Source: Colimorpha_A sp045543555
Lineage (GTDB): Bacteria > Bacillota > Clostridia > Oscillospirales > CAG-272
Assembly: GCA_045543555.1 (NCBI GenBank)
Contig: JAZQMQ010000020.1
Coordinates: 36,384 to 100,383, forward strand
Direction: 5' to 3'
Length of the DNA stretch: 64,000 bases
In this document: piece by piece, positions 17,669 through 26,414 of the stretch
How the letters are laid out: each line of letters starts with the position of its first letter
Numbering within the stretch: position 1 is the first letter of the stretch
Made by a program: the position numbers and the translations under genes
The notes under the pieces: generated by a model
The model's input: the letters and a program-made list of their open reading frames with translations, nothing else
The model's database searches: none
What the model was told of the DNA's origin: nothing

Positions 17669-19152
17669 TATTTATCAACTATTATCTTGTACTTACTTTC
17701 GGGATCATCGGAAGTGTGGGCAAGTATTGCATTTTCTTTTTCCATATACCCGAAAAGTGCGGTAAGGTGAGTAACGAAAACGTACTTAGTCTTAAGCTTT
17801 GGCATAAAACGGAGAATATTGTATATACTCTCGGTTCCTTCCTTGTATGAAGTCGTCTGGAATGTCTCGTTTAAAAGCAAGAAGGAATAGGGCGTAAGCT
17901 TATTAAGTATCGTCGCAATTTCTCTTGCCTCCTGATCGAATCTTCCCTTTGCGTCTCCAATAAGAAACTCCTCTTCCGCGCTTGAGAAATGGGAGAAAAA
18001 TCCTCGTCTGATACTGATTACGGCACTCTCCGCCAAAACAGGTAATCCTGCCTGCGCGAAAAGCTGAGCCGCTCCTATAGAACGGAGATAAACGGTCTTT
18101 CCGCTGTCCGTAAGTCCCTTAACGAGAAGCCCCGACTGCTCATTTGTCAGCACGAGGTCGTTTGGTACGGTTTTTGCGCCATGTCCGTTTGACAGAAGAA
18201 CAAGCTCACGAAGCCCTTTGGCTTCAAACCTGTCAGCCTCCTCGGGCAGCACGGTAGGAATAACCGTGGGTACGCCGTCGGAAAGAGCCTTATTGCAATA
18301 GTTGAGTGCGGCTTCATAGAACATCAGCTCGCTCGAAAGTCCAAAAAAGGCATCGTAAACGTCGCCTGTAACCTTCGTCAGCACAGCATCTATCCTTGAA
18401 AGAGCTTCGTTCAGGATATACTGTGCATCGCTTAAAGGATCCTCGCCTGCCTCTGACAAGGCCGCAGTAACCTCAACCCCTTCTTTAACCTTCTTTTTTG
18501 CGAAAAGCTTCGACAATCCGCTTGCCTGCTTTTTCTCGACTATATCACTTATATCGCATGATAACAGCTTAAGTGCATGATCGAGAAAAAACACCATACT
18601 GAAATCAAAATCCTGTGGGGTCTTGTATCTGAATCTTTGAGATATATCAACGAGCTCATTAAGTGCCTCGTTTTCGGACATGCTCTTACACCAATCGCGT
18701 ATGGCACAAAGTCCCTCACTCTTGACCGGATATTCGCTTAGCGTCTCTCCGATCGTGCCGAAGAACGATGCTATTGTTGAAGGAAATATCGCCGTAATTT
18801 TAAGCGATGAAAAGGTGTGATCAAGAAGCGCCTCGGAATTTATTTCCGAGCCCCTGCTGTTCACAGCGCTCAGCTTCATTTCCTGCCAGTCACTTTTGAT
18901 CTTATCGTAACGGGAAAACAGAGTTTTAAGCGAATCGATAAGTCCGTCAATTTTATTCAGATCCTCAAATATTTGCTGCCTGAATACAATATTCTCGGTC
19001 TTAGTCAGTGGCTTTTCAAGAACCGAGATGAAATACTCTGCTCTTCTCTTATCCGCAACTATGTTCTTCACTGCCCTGTCGAGAGACAAGTCGTAAAGAA
19101 CTCCACATTCGGCATTGGGATCGGGTATTTTATAAAGCAAACTGAACTTCAT
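17668..19152 (-). CDS. MutS-related ATPase, second of a tandem pair
   Basis: A 494-residue protein with only the core lever region and ATPase domain of MutS, not the mismatch-reading N-terminal domain. The ATPase part (about 330-490) has Walker A GLTDSGKT, a Walker B-like LLLNETFQTTS (Asn in place of the first acidic residue), and VTHLTAL where MutS has its conserved TH. The ATG at 19152 with GGAGG upstream was preferred to upstream in-frame starts that overlap the previous gene. It begins one base after the stop of the partner gene, so the two are co-translated. The substrate is unknown. Confidence 0.85.
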   Translation of the reverse strand: MKFSLLYKIPDPNAECGVLYDLSLDRAVKNIVADKRRAEYFISVLEKPLTKTENIVFRQQIFEDLNKIDGLIDSLKTLFSRYDKIKSDWQEMKLSAVNSRGSEINSEALLDHTFSSLKITAIFPSTIASFFGTIGETLSEYPVKSEGLCAIRDWCKSMSENEALNELVDISQRFRYKTPQDFDFSMVFFLDHALKLLSCDISDIVEKKQASGLSKLFAKKKVKEGVEVTAALSEAGEDPLSDAQYILNEALSRIDAVLTKVTGDVYDAFFGLSSELMFYEAALNYCNKALSDGVPTVIPTVLPEEADRFEAKGLRELVLLSNGHGAKTVPNDLVLTNEQSGLLVKGLTDSGKTVYLRSIGAAQLFAQAGLPVLAESAVISIRRGFFSHFSSAEEEFLIGDAKGRFDQEAREIATILNKLTPYSFLLLNETFQTTSYKEGTESIYNILRFMPKLKTKYVFVTHLTALFGYMEKENAILAHTSDDPESKYKIIVDK

Positions 19153-19153
19153 A

Positions 19154-20617
19154 TTATGCCTCCCCATTATCAAGCTTACCAAAGCGAGCCTCAAGGGCCT
19201 CAACAGTTAGTCCGCATCTTATCAGAATATCCCTTGCGTATGAACCGCCCACGCTTTTTTGCTTTGCAATCTTAAAGGTTCGTCTGTTTTCGTCATTAAC
19301 GTCGATAAGCACGTTTAGATACGGTATATCAGACTCCCTGAGTCCGTGCTGATGAGTGATATAAAGTCCGAATATCTTCTTTGAGTAAAGCTCGTTTGCA
19401 AGCTTTTCTGTCATAAATACGGCATTTTCCTCATTGGTTGTAGAATACGTCTCATTCAGCAAAACGACAGAGTTTTCGTCCATTTCTCGAAGGATACCTT
19501 GAACACGGTTGTTTTCCTCAACAAATCGTCCGCTTCCGTCAAAGCGTTCATCACGAGGAAAATGTGTGAATACCGAGCTTATGTCGCTTATCGATGCACT
19601 TACACAGGGTAATGGACAACCAAGCAGGAATAGAACGAGCGCGATACCTACGGTTCTGAGATACGTTGTTTTTCCTCCGCCATTTGCACCCGTCAGAATA
19701 TAAAAGGGCTCTTCCTCTGTGAATGATATGTCATTCGGAATTATGTCTGTCTCGTTTTTTGCAAGAAGTGATACGTCGTATGCTTCGGTTACGCTTACTA
19801 CTCTGCCCTCTGCAACCGTTGGATAAGTAAGTGGAATACCAACCCCTTTGATCCTGTCAAGAAAATCGAGCATCGTAAGATAGAACTCGGTCTCCTTTCG
19901 GTAGAAGGTTATCGAGGGATCATAATACGAATAAAACTCTGTCTTAAAAGCTTTGAGCTCCTTCATCAACGGAATATTGAGCTTTCCCATTGAATTTACT
20001 ATATCCGGAGAAAGCCTTCTGCTCTCGGGAGTCTTCACTCTGGGTTCAGAAACACCCAAGGTAGTCGCACATTCGGTTATTCTCTGCATAAATGTCTGAT
20101 TTTTTTCGGCCTGAAGGCTGATCTTTTCTCCCGACACCTCAAGGGTGACACATAAAGTCTCCTCAACCGACGGTAAAAGTCTGTTTATCTCCGAAGCCAT
20201 TCTGCTGAATATTTCAGAACCTCTCTCCTTTTCGAAGGCAGCGGAAAAACGGTGGGAAAGCGGATCGGACAGATCTGCTTTTGATGCGTTTTCTATGAAA
20301 TTTTCAAGTTCAAAACAGATGAAAAAGAATATTAAGCATTTTTCAGCCTCGGTTCTCACCTTTCCAAAGGCTTCGTCGAGGCGGCTCAGCTCGCTTGATA
20401 TTTCAAACAAATTCTTATAAGTCTCTCTTGAACTATGATCCGAAAGAGCTTTAAAAAACGCCTGTCTGCGAATAATGTTATCTTTTTCACATGGCACAGA
20501 CGCGGCGCGAGCAACCCTCTTGGGCATAAAATTAAGGAGCTGAAGATCCTCAAATACGTTCAAACTCAATGGCTTTTTATTTGGCTTAACATAATAAAGC
20601 AGACTGGGATATCCCAT
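19154..20617 (-). CDS. MutS-related ATPase, first of a tandem pair
   Basis: A 487-residue paralogue of the next gene. A helical core (about 30-290) leads into the MutS ATPase domain: Walker A GANGGGKTT, a loop DERFDGSGRFVEE, Walker B-like VVLLNETYSTTNEENA, and YITHQHGLRE. As in its partner, the Walker B pair is Asn-Glu, which suggests a distinct subfamily rather than a random change. There is no MutS N-terminal mismatch domain and no Smr nuclease domain as in MutS2. RBS AAAGG precedes the ATG. It is divergent from yqeG. A heterodimer of the two products is a reasonable inference. Confidence 0.87.
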   Translation of the reverse strand: MGYPSLLYYVKPNKKPLSLNVFEDLQLLNFMPKRVARAASVPCEKDNIIRRQAFFKALSDHSSRETYKNLFEISSELSRLDEAFGKVRTEAEKCLIFFFICFELENFIENASKADLSDPLSHRFSAAFEKERGSEIFSRMASEINRLLPSVEETLCVTLEVSGEKISLQAEKNQTFMQRITECATTLGVSEPRVKTPESRRLSPDIVNSMGKLNIPLMKELKAFKTEFYSYYDPSITFYRKETEFYLTMLDFLDRIKGVGIPLTYPTVAEGRVVSVTEAYDVSLLAKNETDIIPNDISFTEEEPFYILTGANGGGKTTYLRTVGIALVLFLLGCPLPCVSASISDISSVFTHFPRDERFDGSGRFVEENNRVQGILREMDENSVVLLNETYSTTNEENAVFMTEKLANELYSKKIFGLYITHQHGLRESDIPYLNVLIDVNDENRRTFKIAKQKSVGGSYARDILIRCGLTVEALEARFGKLDNGEA

Positions 20618-20732
20618 ATAATTTTACCTTTCAGACAGTAATCTTTTATTATTATAACCCTAAAATCCCATATTTGCAAGGGCATTTTGTAAATATTTGA
20701 GTCCGCTTATTCAAAAAACCGCCCTCAAGGTC

Positions 20733-20761
20733 TTGAAAACGTTACTTGGTTGTGATATAAT
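20733..20761 (+). promoter_or_regulatory. Promoter of the yqeG operon
   Basis: TTGAAA (20733-20738), 17 bases, TATAAT (20756-20761), 24 bases before the yqeG ATG. Confidence 0.85.
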
Positions 20762-20784
20762 CTACATAATTATGTGAACGGAGA

Positions 20785-21312
20785 ATGTACAAATTGTTTA
20801 CCGATAAATATTTTATGCCCGATCTGTATCTTGACGATATATACTGTATAAAGGCGGAATTCCTTAAAAGCAAAGGAATAAAGGCAGTGCTCCTCGACAT
20901 TGATAACACGCTTGTCACATACGATGATCCGCTTCCCACAGAAAGCGTGCTTAATTGGTTAAGCTCACTTTCCGATGCCGGAATAAAAGCGGCATTTATT
21001 TCGAACAACCATAAGGATAGAGTTGAGCATTTCAATTCAGAGCTGAAGTGTTTTGCAACCTGGGACAGCCGCAAACCATCCGGCAAATGCTACCGTGCTG
21101 CAATGAAGCACCTCGGAACCGACACCACAAATACTGCAGTCATCGGAGATCAGGTGTTTACAGACGTTTGGAGCGCAAAAAGACTTGGCTTATTTGCCAT
21201 CCTTGTTAAGCCCATTAAAGACAAAACTTCCCTTTTCTTCAAGTCCAAAAGAGCACTTGAAAAGCCGATCCTTAAAAGATACAAAAAAAATCACTGTGAG
21301 GATAAAAAATGA
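20785..21312 (+). CDS. yqeG: YqeG family HAD-type phosphatase
   Basis: A 175-residue HAD-superfamily protein. Motif I is LLDIDNTLVTYDD (about 36-48) with both Asp residues. Motif II is SNN (about 73). Motif III/IV is GDQVFTDVWSAKRLG, which matches the YqeG family including the conserved Lys-Pro after it. The N-terminal YFMPDLYLDDIY is the usual YqeG start. In many Firmicutes yqeG precedes yqeH in a ribosome-assembly operon; here it instead overlaps rlmA by four bases. The physiological substrate is not established. Confidence 0.93.
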   Translation: MYKLFTDKYFMPDLYLDDIYCIKAEFLKSKGIKAVLLDIDNTLVTYDDPLPTESVLNWLSSLSDAGIKAAFISNNHKDRVEHFNSELKCFATWDSRKPSGKCYRAAMKHLGTDTTNTAVIGDQVFTDVWSAKRLGLFAILVKPIKDKTSLFFKSKRALEKPILKRYKKNHCEDKK

Positions 21313-22133
21313 TCCCCTTTGTTTGTCCGAGCTGCCGCATTCCACTCAATATCGATGGCAATTCATATAAATGCGAAAACAAGCACTGCTTCGACATATC
21401 AAAGGAGGGTTACGTAAACCTTGCATTAGGCAAAAACGATTCGGGAGACGATCCCGAAATGTGCCGTGCGAGAAGAGATTTTCTCTCCGCGGAATACTAT
21501 GAACAATTTGCCGATGCAATAGCAGACGAGCTGCGGGTAAGGAATGTAAAAAGCGTCTGCGATGCAGGATGCGGAGAAGGTTATTACTCAAGAAAGATCA
21601 GATCATTTATTCCTGAAGCCGAAATTATCGGTCTTGACCTTGCAAAAACCTCTGTAAAGCTCGCGTCGAAATCAGAAAAAAACAGCGATAACCCTATTCG
21701 CTATGCCGTTGCGGGAATATTTGATATGCCCCTGCCGAGCAACTCCTTTGACGCTCTTATTTCTGTATTTGCTCCCGTACCGGAGGCAGAAGCGTTCCGC
21801 ATACTGAAAAGCGACGGCATTATGATAGTCGCTCATCCCGGAAAGGATCACTTAAACGGGTTAAAAAGCCTGCTTTACGACACTCCCTACGATAACGATG
21901 AGGTACTCACACAGTACCACGGATTTAAGCATCTGTACAACAGACGAACAAAATATGATGTACGAGTATCAAATGAACATGCTTCAAGCCTGTTTCTCAT
22001 GACCCCTTACTATTGGAGAACGTCAAAATCCGACGCGGACAAGCTTAAAAACGCAGAGGTCGTACACACCGACCTTGATTTCATTATTTCGGTATATCAA
22101 AAAACAAGCGAAAGCGAGAACAAAAATGAGTAA
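21309..22133 (+). CDS. rlmA: 23S rRNA (guanine-N1)-methyltransferase RlmA-like
   Basis: RlmA enzymes methylate G745 or G748 of 23S rRNA. The 274-residue protein begins with a zinc knuckle (FVCPSC..., YKCENKHCF) followed by DISKEGYVNL, diagnostic for this family. A Rossmann SAM-binding core comes next (CDAGCGEGYY, about 82-91; LDLAK). The start overlaps the yqeG stop (ATGA), and the end overlaps the next gene by 8 bases, so the genes are translationally coupled. A macrolide/tylosin resistance role exists for some RlmA(II) homologues, but the base specificity cannot be read here. Confidence 0.9.
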   Translation: MIPFVCPSCRIPLNIDGNSYKCENKHCFDISKEGYVNLALGKNDSGDDPEMCRARRDFLSAEYYEQFADAIADELRVRNVKSVCDAGCGEGYYSRKIRSFIPEAEIIGLDLAKTSVKLASKSEKNSDNPIRYAVAGIFDMPLPSNSFDALISVFAPVPEAEAFRILKSDGIMIVAHPGKDHLNGLKSLLYDTPYDNDEVLTQYHGFKHLYNRRTKYDVRVSNEHASSLFLMTPYYWRTSKSDADKLKNAEVVHTDLDFIISVYQKTSESENKNE

Positions 22134-23427
22134 AAAGGTAATGCATTTCGATTTTGCAAAAAAGCCCTACCGTCCCAGCAAATTTCTGTTTTTCCTTGCA
22201 AAAAATATTCTTTGTAAGCCGGATTTAAAAAAGAGAAAGGCTAAGATAAACAAGATAGGAATGGAAGAATACGAAAACGTTCCGTATCTTCTTCTCATAA
22301 ACCACGCATCGATGGTCGATCTGAACCTCATGATGATGTCAACTCATCCTCGCTTGGTCAATAACGTAATGACCCTTGAAGGCTTCCGCGACTACACCGA
22401 ACCTCTTATGCGAGGTCTCGGAGTTCTCGGAAAGAGAAAGTACGTTTCCGACATTCATCTCGTCAGAAATATCTCCTATTGTCTCAAAGAGCTAAAAACC
22501 ATATTCGCAATGTTCCCTGAGGCGCGTTATTCTCTTGACGGATGTACTTCATTTCTTCCGGAATCCTTGGGTAATCTGGTAAAAATGATGAAGGTCCCCG
22601 TCGTAATGCTGAAGCTCCACGGAAACTTCGTTACAAATCCCCAATGGAATAAGATCAACAAATTCAATTGGGTCGAAGCTGATATGTACCCCATAATCAC
22701 CGAGGAGCAAACACGTACGCTTTCATCATCAGAACTGTTCAGTATCATAAAAGAAAATTTCCGCTATGACGATTTCGCGTGGCAGTATGAAAACAAGGTC
22801 AAGATCGACCACCCGCAAAGAGCAAAGGGTCTCAACTGTCTGCTTTACAAATGTCCCAAGTGCGGTACGGAGCATAAAACAGAGGCGTCGGGAACCACTC
22901 TCCGCTGCGCCGCCTGTGGAAAGAGCTGGGAAATGGACGAATACGGACGTCTGCACGGTGACGACGGTATTACGGAATTTCCTCATATTCCCGATTGGTC
23001 AAATTGGGAAAGACAGTGCGTACGTGAGGAAATAAGAAACGGAACCTACTATTTTGAGGATACCGTCCGCGTCGAAACGCTTCCTAATGCATGGGTATTC
23101 CACAAGCAAGGCGAGGGCAAGCTCGTTCAGACCTCCGAAGGCACGACTCTTACCTGCAACTTCTACGGCGAGCCCTACACCTTAAATAAGCCCGGACTTG
23201 TCCTTGAAAGTATGCACATCGAATACGACTACAAGGGTCACGGAGATTGCGTCGATATTTCCATTCCCGACGACAGCTTCTGGTGCTACCTATCCAAAAA
23301 GGACGCGATAACCAAGCTTTCCTTTGCCACAGAGGAAATACATTTCTTGGCAAGAGAAAAGAAGGAAGCCGAAAGACTCGCCAAAAAGCAAAATAAAAAC
23401 GAGGAAACAAAAGAAAAGGAGAACTGA
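22126..23427 (+). CDS. PlsC-like acyltransferase with zinc ribbon and C-terminal extension
   Basis: A 433-residue protein. The N-terminal half is a 1-acylglycerol-3-phosphate-type acyltransferase: the HX4D motif is NHASMVD (near 57-63) and a substrate-binding motif is FPEARYS. Family enzymes make phosphatidic acid at the membrane. The second half is unusual: a zinc ribbon with CPKCGTEH and CAACGKSW, then a domain of about 150 residues ending in a Lys/Glu-rich tail. The start used (ATG 22126) overlaps the rlmA stop; a longer frame from 22075 lies inside rlmA. The acyl acceptor is unknown. Confidence 0.83.
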   Translation: MSKKVMHFDFAKKPYRPSKFLFFLAKNILCKPDLKKRKAKINKIGMEEYENVPYLLLINHASMVDLNLMMMSTHPRLVNNVMTLEGFRDYTEPLMRGLGVLGKRKYVSDIHLVRNISYCLKELKTIFAMFPEARYSLDGCTSFLPESLGNLVKMMKVPVVMLKLHGNFVTNPQWNKINKFNWVEADMYPIITEEQTRTLSSSELFSIIKENFRYDDFAWQYENKVKIDHPQRAKGLNCLLYKCPKCGTEHKTEASGTTLRCAACGKSWEMDEYGRLHGDDGITEFPHIPDWSNWERQCVREEIRNGTYYFEDTVRVETLPNAWVFHKQGEGKLVQTSEGTTLTCNFYGEPYTLNKPGLVLESMHIEYDYKGHGDCVDISIPDDSFWCYLSKKDAITKLSFATEEIHFLAREKKEAERLAKKQNKNEETKEKEN

Positions 23428-23428
23428 T

Positions 23429-25117
23429 ATGTCAAGATTAAAGGTAAAGGATATACCATATCAAAGATACACGATCGAGGAAGGCAAGGAAGCCTTTGCA
23501 AAATTTGAAGCAGCTATGAAGGAAGCGAAAAACGCATCCGACGTGCTCAAGGCAAGAAAGGATTTCAGAGACGCAATATCCCTCTATTCCACAGCAGGTT
23601 CACTTGCATACTGCCGTTTTTCCCTTAACACAAAGGATGAATACTATCAGGCGGAAATGGACCACTACGACAACGTAGGACCTCTCTTTAACGAGCTGTT
23701 CACCAATTACGCCTCCCTCATGCTCGATTGCCCCTACCGCGCAGAGCTTGAAAAAATGATGAATCCCCGTCTTTTCGATATGTGGGAAATGCAGAGAAAG
23801 ACCTTCTCTCCCGAAATAATCGAGGATTGCCAGACCGAAAACGCAACAGTAACCGAGTATTCCAAGATGATGTCGGAAATGGTATTCGAATACGAGGGCG
23901 AAAAGATGCCACTGTCCTTCCTTCGCGGAAAGCTTGAGGATGCAGACCGTGAGGTAAGAAGAAAGGCGGCTTTTGCGATCGGTGAGGGACTTAAGGCACA
24001 TTCGGGCGAACTCGACGAAATATACGACAGACTCGTAAAAATCAGAACGGGCATTGCTCACAAACTCGGATACAAAACCTTCACCGAGCTCGGATACTAC
24101 CGTATGGGACGCCTTGATTACAATGCGGAAATGGTTGCATCCTTCCGTGAAAACGTTAAAAACGCCATCGTACCGGTTGTAAGCAAGGTGAAAAATCAGA
24201 TCGCAGAGGAACTCGGATTTGATAAGGTAATGTCCTACGACGACGCGATCTACGGCGCGGGTGCATCCATCGTTCCCGTTCTTAATAAGGACGGAATGTT
24301 CACCGAGGCACAAAAGATGTACGACGCAATGAATCCCGAGATCGGTGATTTTATGAGAGAAATGCAGGAAGCCGAAGCATTCGACGTTGAATCCCGCGAC
24401 GGCAAATGGGGCGGAGGCTATTGTACCGTATTTGAAAAGTACGAGCAGCCCTTCATTCTCGCAAACTTCAACGGAACAACAGGCGACGTTGACGTTCTTA
24501 CACACGAATTCGGCCACGCATTCGCTATGAAAAAGGCATTTGACCGCGAGGACAATGAGCTCGGTATCGGAGGCTCCGAGACCGCTGAGGTGCATTCTAT
24601 GAGTATGGAGTTCCTTTCGTGGCCCAATATGGATAAATTCTTCGGTTCAGACGCTGACCGTTACCGCAGAAAGCACCTGCTCGATGCTCTGACGTTCATT
24701 CCATACGGAGTAATGGTCGATGAATTCCAGCATATCGTTTACGAAAATCCCGAGCTTACTCCCGCACAGCGCAAGGAAGCTTGGCTCGGTCTTGAAAGCA
24801 AATACCGTCCTTATATGTCCTACGGTGATATTCCCTACCTTTCCGAAGGCACACGCTGGCAGTATCAGATGCATATCTACGAATCCCCCTTCTATTACAT
24901 CGATTACTGCCTTGCACAGACAGTAGCAATGGGCTTCCTCTGCGAATCCAAGAAGGACTATGCATCGGCTCTCAAGCGTTACATCGACCTCTGTAAGGCA
25001 GGCGGAGAAAAGGCATTCGGTGCACTCGTTACCGACGCAGGCCTTTGCGATCCCTTCACCGACGGCGCGCTCAACAGCATAGCCACAGACGTTATGGAAA
25101 TAATAAATAAGTTCTGA
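23429..25117 (+). CDS. M3 family oligoendopeptidase
   Basis: A 562-residue zinc metallopeptidase of the thimet/PepF group, which degrades short peptides in the cytoplasm. The HEXXH site is LTHEFGHAFA (His about 358), followed about 28 residues later by the third ligand Glu in ETAEVHSMSMEF. The ATG at 23429 has AAGGAGA upstream; a frame open from 23324 overlaps the acyltransferase gene and was rejected. No signal peptide. It ends the yqeG-rlmA-acyltransferase-peptidase run and is closed by a terminator. Confidence 0.95.
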   Translation: MSRLKVKDIPYQRYTIEEGKEAFAKFEAAMKEAKNASDVLKARKDFRDAISLYSTAGSLAYCRFSLNTKDEYYQAEMDHYDNVGPLFNELFTNYASLMLDCPYRAELEKMMNPRLFDMWEMQRKTFSPEIIEDCQTENATVTEYSKMMSEMVFEYEGEKMPLSFLRGKLEDADREVRRKAAFAIGEGLKAHSGELDEIYDRLVKIRTGIAHKLGYKTFTELGYYRMGRLDYNAEMVASFRENVKNAIVPVVSKVKNQIAEELGFDKVMSYDDAIYGAGASIVPVLNKDGMFTEAQKMYDAMNPEIGDFMREMQEAEAFDVESRDGKWGGGYCTVFEKYEQPFILANFNGTTGDVDVLTHEFGHAFAMKKAFDREDNELGIGGSETAEVHSMSMEFLSWPNMDKFFGSDADRYRRKHLLDALTFIPYGVMVDEFQHIVYENPELTPAQRKEAWLGLESKYRPYMSYGDIPYLSEGTRWQYQMHIYESPFYYIDYCLAQTVAMGFLCESKKDYASALKRYIDLCKAGGEKAFGALVTDAGLCDPFTDGALNSIATDVMEIINKF

Positions 25118-25134
25118 TATTTACCCTGCACATT

Positions 25135-25166
25135 AAAAATCGGCGGATTAAATCCGCCGATTTTTT
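25135..25166 (+). terminator. Terminator after the M3 peptidase
   Basis: Stem CGGCGGAT/ATCCGCCG flanked by AAAAAT and ATTTTTT, strong in the plus direction and usable on the minus strand too. Confidence 0.92.
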
Positions 25167-25206
25167 GTGTTCGATATTGACCAATCATTCTGCTACATCA
25201 TCTATG

Positions 25207-25536
25207 TCATTTTTGTGTCCAATCATACCCATGAACAACGAGATAATCTCTATGTTTATAGACATCGGCAATCTTTGCAACCATATCCTTCGTTATCATA
25301 TTTTTCTCATAGGCATCTTTTATATACAAAAATTGTCCGTTAACCCAAACTTCAATTGGTTGATAGTCAGGATAATTAAATTCATAACCGGCCACATTAT
25401 CTACCCACTCTTCTTGAGGATACGCTCCACACATTATAAATAGAAAATGAATGTCCCCATAACTTCCGAGCCAGTATTCGATTTTTGCATTTTTCACATC
25501 ATCTTCTTTCGCACCATATCTGTTTTTTTGATACAC
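25207..25536 (-). CDS. N-terminally truncated paralogue of the upstream lipoprotein
   Basis: About 109 residues from a GTG at 25536. It aligns along its length with the C-terminal domain of the neighbouring lipoprotein: YWLGSYGDIHFLFI versus RWYGSYGNIHFLLI, DNVAGYEF versus EDVAGYIF, VWVNGQF versus VWVNGRF, ITKDMVAKI versus ITKEMVATM. It has no signal peptide. A stop lies a few codons upstream in frame, and an A7 tract near 25520 separates it from an ATG in another frame. It is therefore probably a decaying tandem duplicate that is no longer exported. The domain itself is unidentified. Confidence 0.6.
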   Translation of the reverse strand: MYQKNRYGAKEDDVKNAKIEYWLGSYGDIHFLFIMCGAYPQEEWVDNVAGYEFNYPDYQPIEVWVNGQFLYIKDAYEKNMITKDMVAKIADVYKHRDYLVVHGYDWTQK

Positions 25537-25572
25537 AATTTCTATACATTATTGCTTTAACGTGATCGACTA

Positions 25573-26151
25573 TTACTTATTGTTCTTTGGCATTTCAATT
25601 GGGGCTATACCTCCACTGACCTCACGCACATTGTTCATTGTAGCCACCATCTCCTTTGTTATCTTCCCGTTGGCATATGCCTTTTTAAGAGTATAGAAGC
25701 GTCCATTAACCCATACGGATATGCTCCTGCCATCGCCATAAGAAAAGATATATCCTGCGACATCTTCCTCCCAATTCATATGAGGATATTGTCCTACATC
25801 TATTAGCAAAAAATGAATATTGCCATAACTACCATACCATCGTTGAATACTGGGTTGTTCACCGCTATCTGGGTGCTGCTTTTTCCATTCTTCAACAAAA
25901 CGTTTCTGCAATTCCTCCGACGGCATCTCAATTGAATATTCGAGCTTTTCAAGATCGATTTCAGTGGTAATAACAGTCTCAGTCGTCTGAGGCTGTGTTT
26001 CGGTCGTTTGAGGCTGTGTTTCGGTCGTCTGTGGCAGAGTATCCGTAGTCTCGTCTGCCGGGCTTGATGCTTTTTTATAGAAGCATGAGGTAAGCATCAC
26101 CGCTGAAAGAATTATTAGAATTAGTTTTGTGGCTCTGAAAGTGTGTTTCAT
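25573..26151 (-). CDS. Putative lipoprotein with TET/PQT repeat linker
   Basis: A 192-residue protein. It has a lipoprotein signal (MKHTFRATK, hydrophobic core, lipobox LTSC with Cys about 23). A Thr/Gln/Pro/Glu linker with three near-identical units (PQTTETQ, about 40-62) follows, then a C-terminal domain of about 110 residues (YGSYGNIHFLLI..VWVNGRFYTLKKAY) of unknown function. RBS AAGGAGG. A duplicate of the C-terminal domain follows 36 bases downstream. Upstream is a 190-base leader with a short open frame and a strong hairpin, so expression may be regulated by attenuation. Confidence 0.75.
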   Translation of the reverse strand: MKHTFRATKLILIILSAVMLTSCFYKKASSPADETTDTLPQTTETQPQTTETQPQTTETVITTEIDLEKLEYSIEMPSEELQKRFVEEWKKQHPDSGEQPSIQRWYGSYGNIHFLLIDVGQYPHMNWEEDVAGYIFSYGDGRSISVWVNGRFYTLKKAYANGKITKEMVATMNNVREVSGGIAPIEMPKNNK

Positions 26152-26202
26152 ATAAAAATCCTCCTTGATAATGGTTTACAATTAATACTATATAAAAGCA
26201 AA

Positions 26203-26241
26203 ACGCACCCCTAACCGCGTCACAGCGCGGCAGAAGTGCGT
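26203..26241 (-). promoter_or_regulatory. Leader hairpin upstream of the lipoprotein gene (attenuator-like)
   Basis: In the lipoprotein leader, outer arms ACGCAC/GTGCGT enclose an inner stem CCGCG/CGCGG. On the minus strand it is followed by TTTGCTTTTATA, a poor but possible terminator tail. It begins right after the stop of a 25-codon leader frame. Confidence 0.5.
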
Positions 26242-26242
26242 C

Positions 26243-26320
26243 TTATAAAACAAATTTTGGAAAAAACTCTTGAAATGGCAGGTGTACGGCTATGCGTATT
26301 GTCGGTCCTCTGTTAGTCAC
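26243..26320 (-). CDS. Short leader peptide, 25 codons
   Basis: A GTG at 26320 is preceded by GGGGAGG at ideal spacing and opens a frame MTNRGPTIRIAVHL... of 25 residues ending in TAA at 26243. It is inside the leader of the lipoprotein gene and stops immediately before the hairpin. A ribosome here could control hairpin formation. It is also possible that the whole leader is a dispersed intergenic repeat. No homologue check was possible. Confidence 0.4.
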   Translation of the reverse strand: MTNRGPTIRIAVHLPFQEFFPKFVL

Positions 26321-26356
26321 ACTAAATTCCTCCCCAAATTAGATTCCTTTTTATTA

Positions 26357-26385
26357 ATTTTAAACAATCATGATATATTTGTCAA
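26357..26385 (-). promoter_or_regulatory. Promoter of the lipoprotein gene leader
   Basis: Minus strand TTGACA (26380-26385), 17 bases, TAAAAT (26357-26362). It would give an untranslated leader of about 190 bases. Confidence 0.75.
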
Positions 26386-26414
26386 TGAAGATGTCCGAAA
26401 AATTCACAGAATGT

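Noticed and set aside
23600..24595. Long minus-strand frame opposite the M3 peptidase gene
   Set aside because: It is the antisense shadow of a well-supported enzyme with HEXXH motif, has no RBS and shows no family motif.
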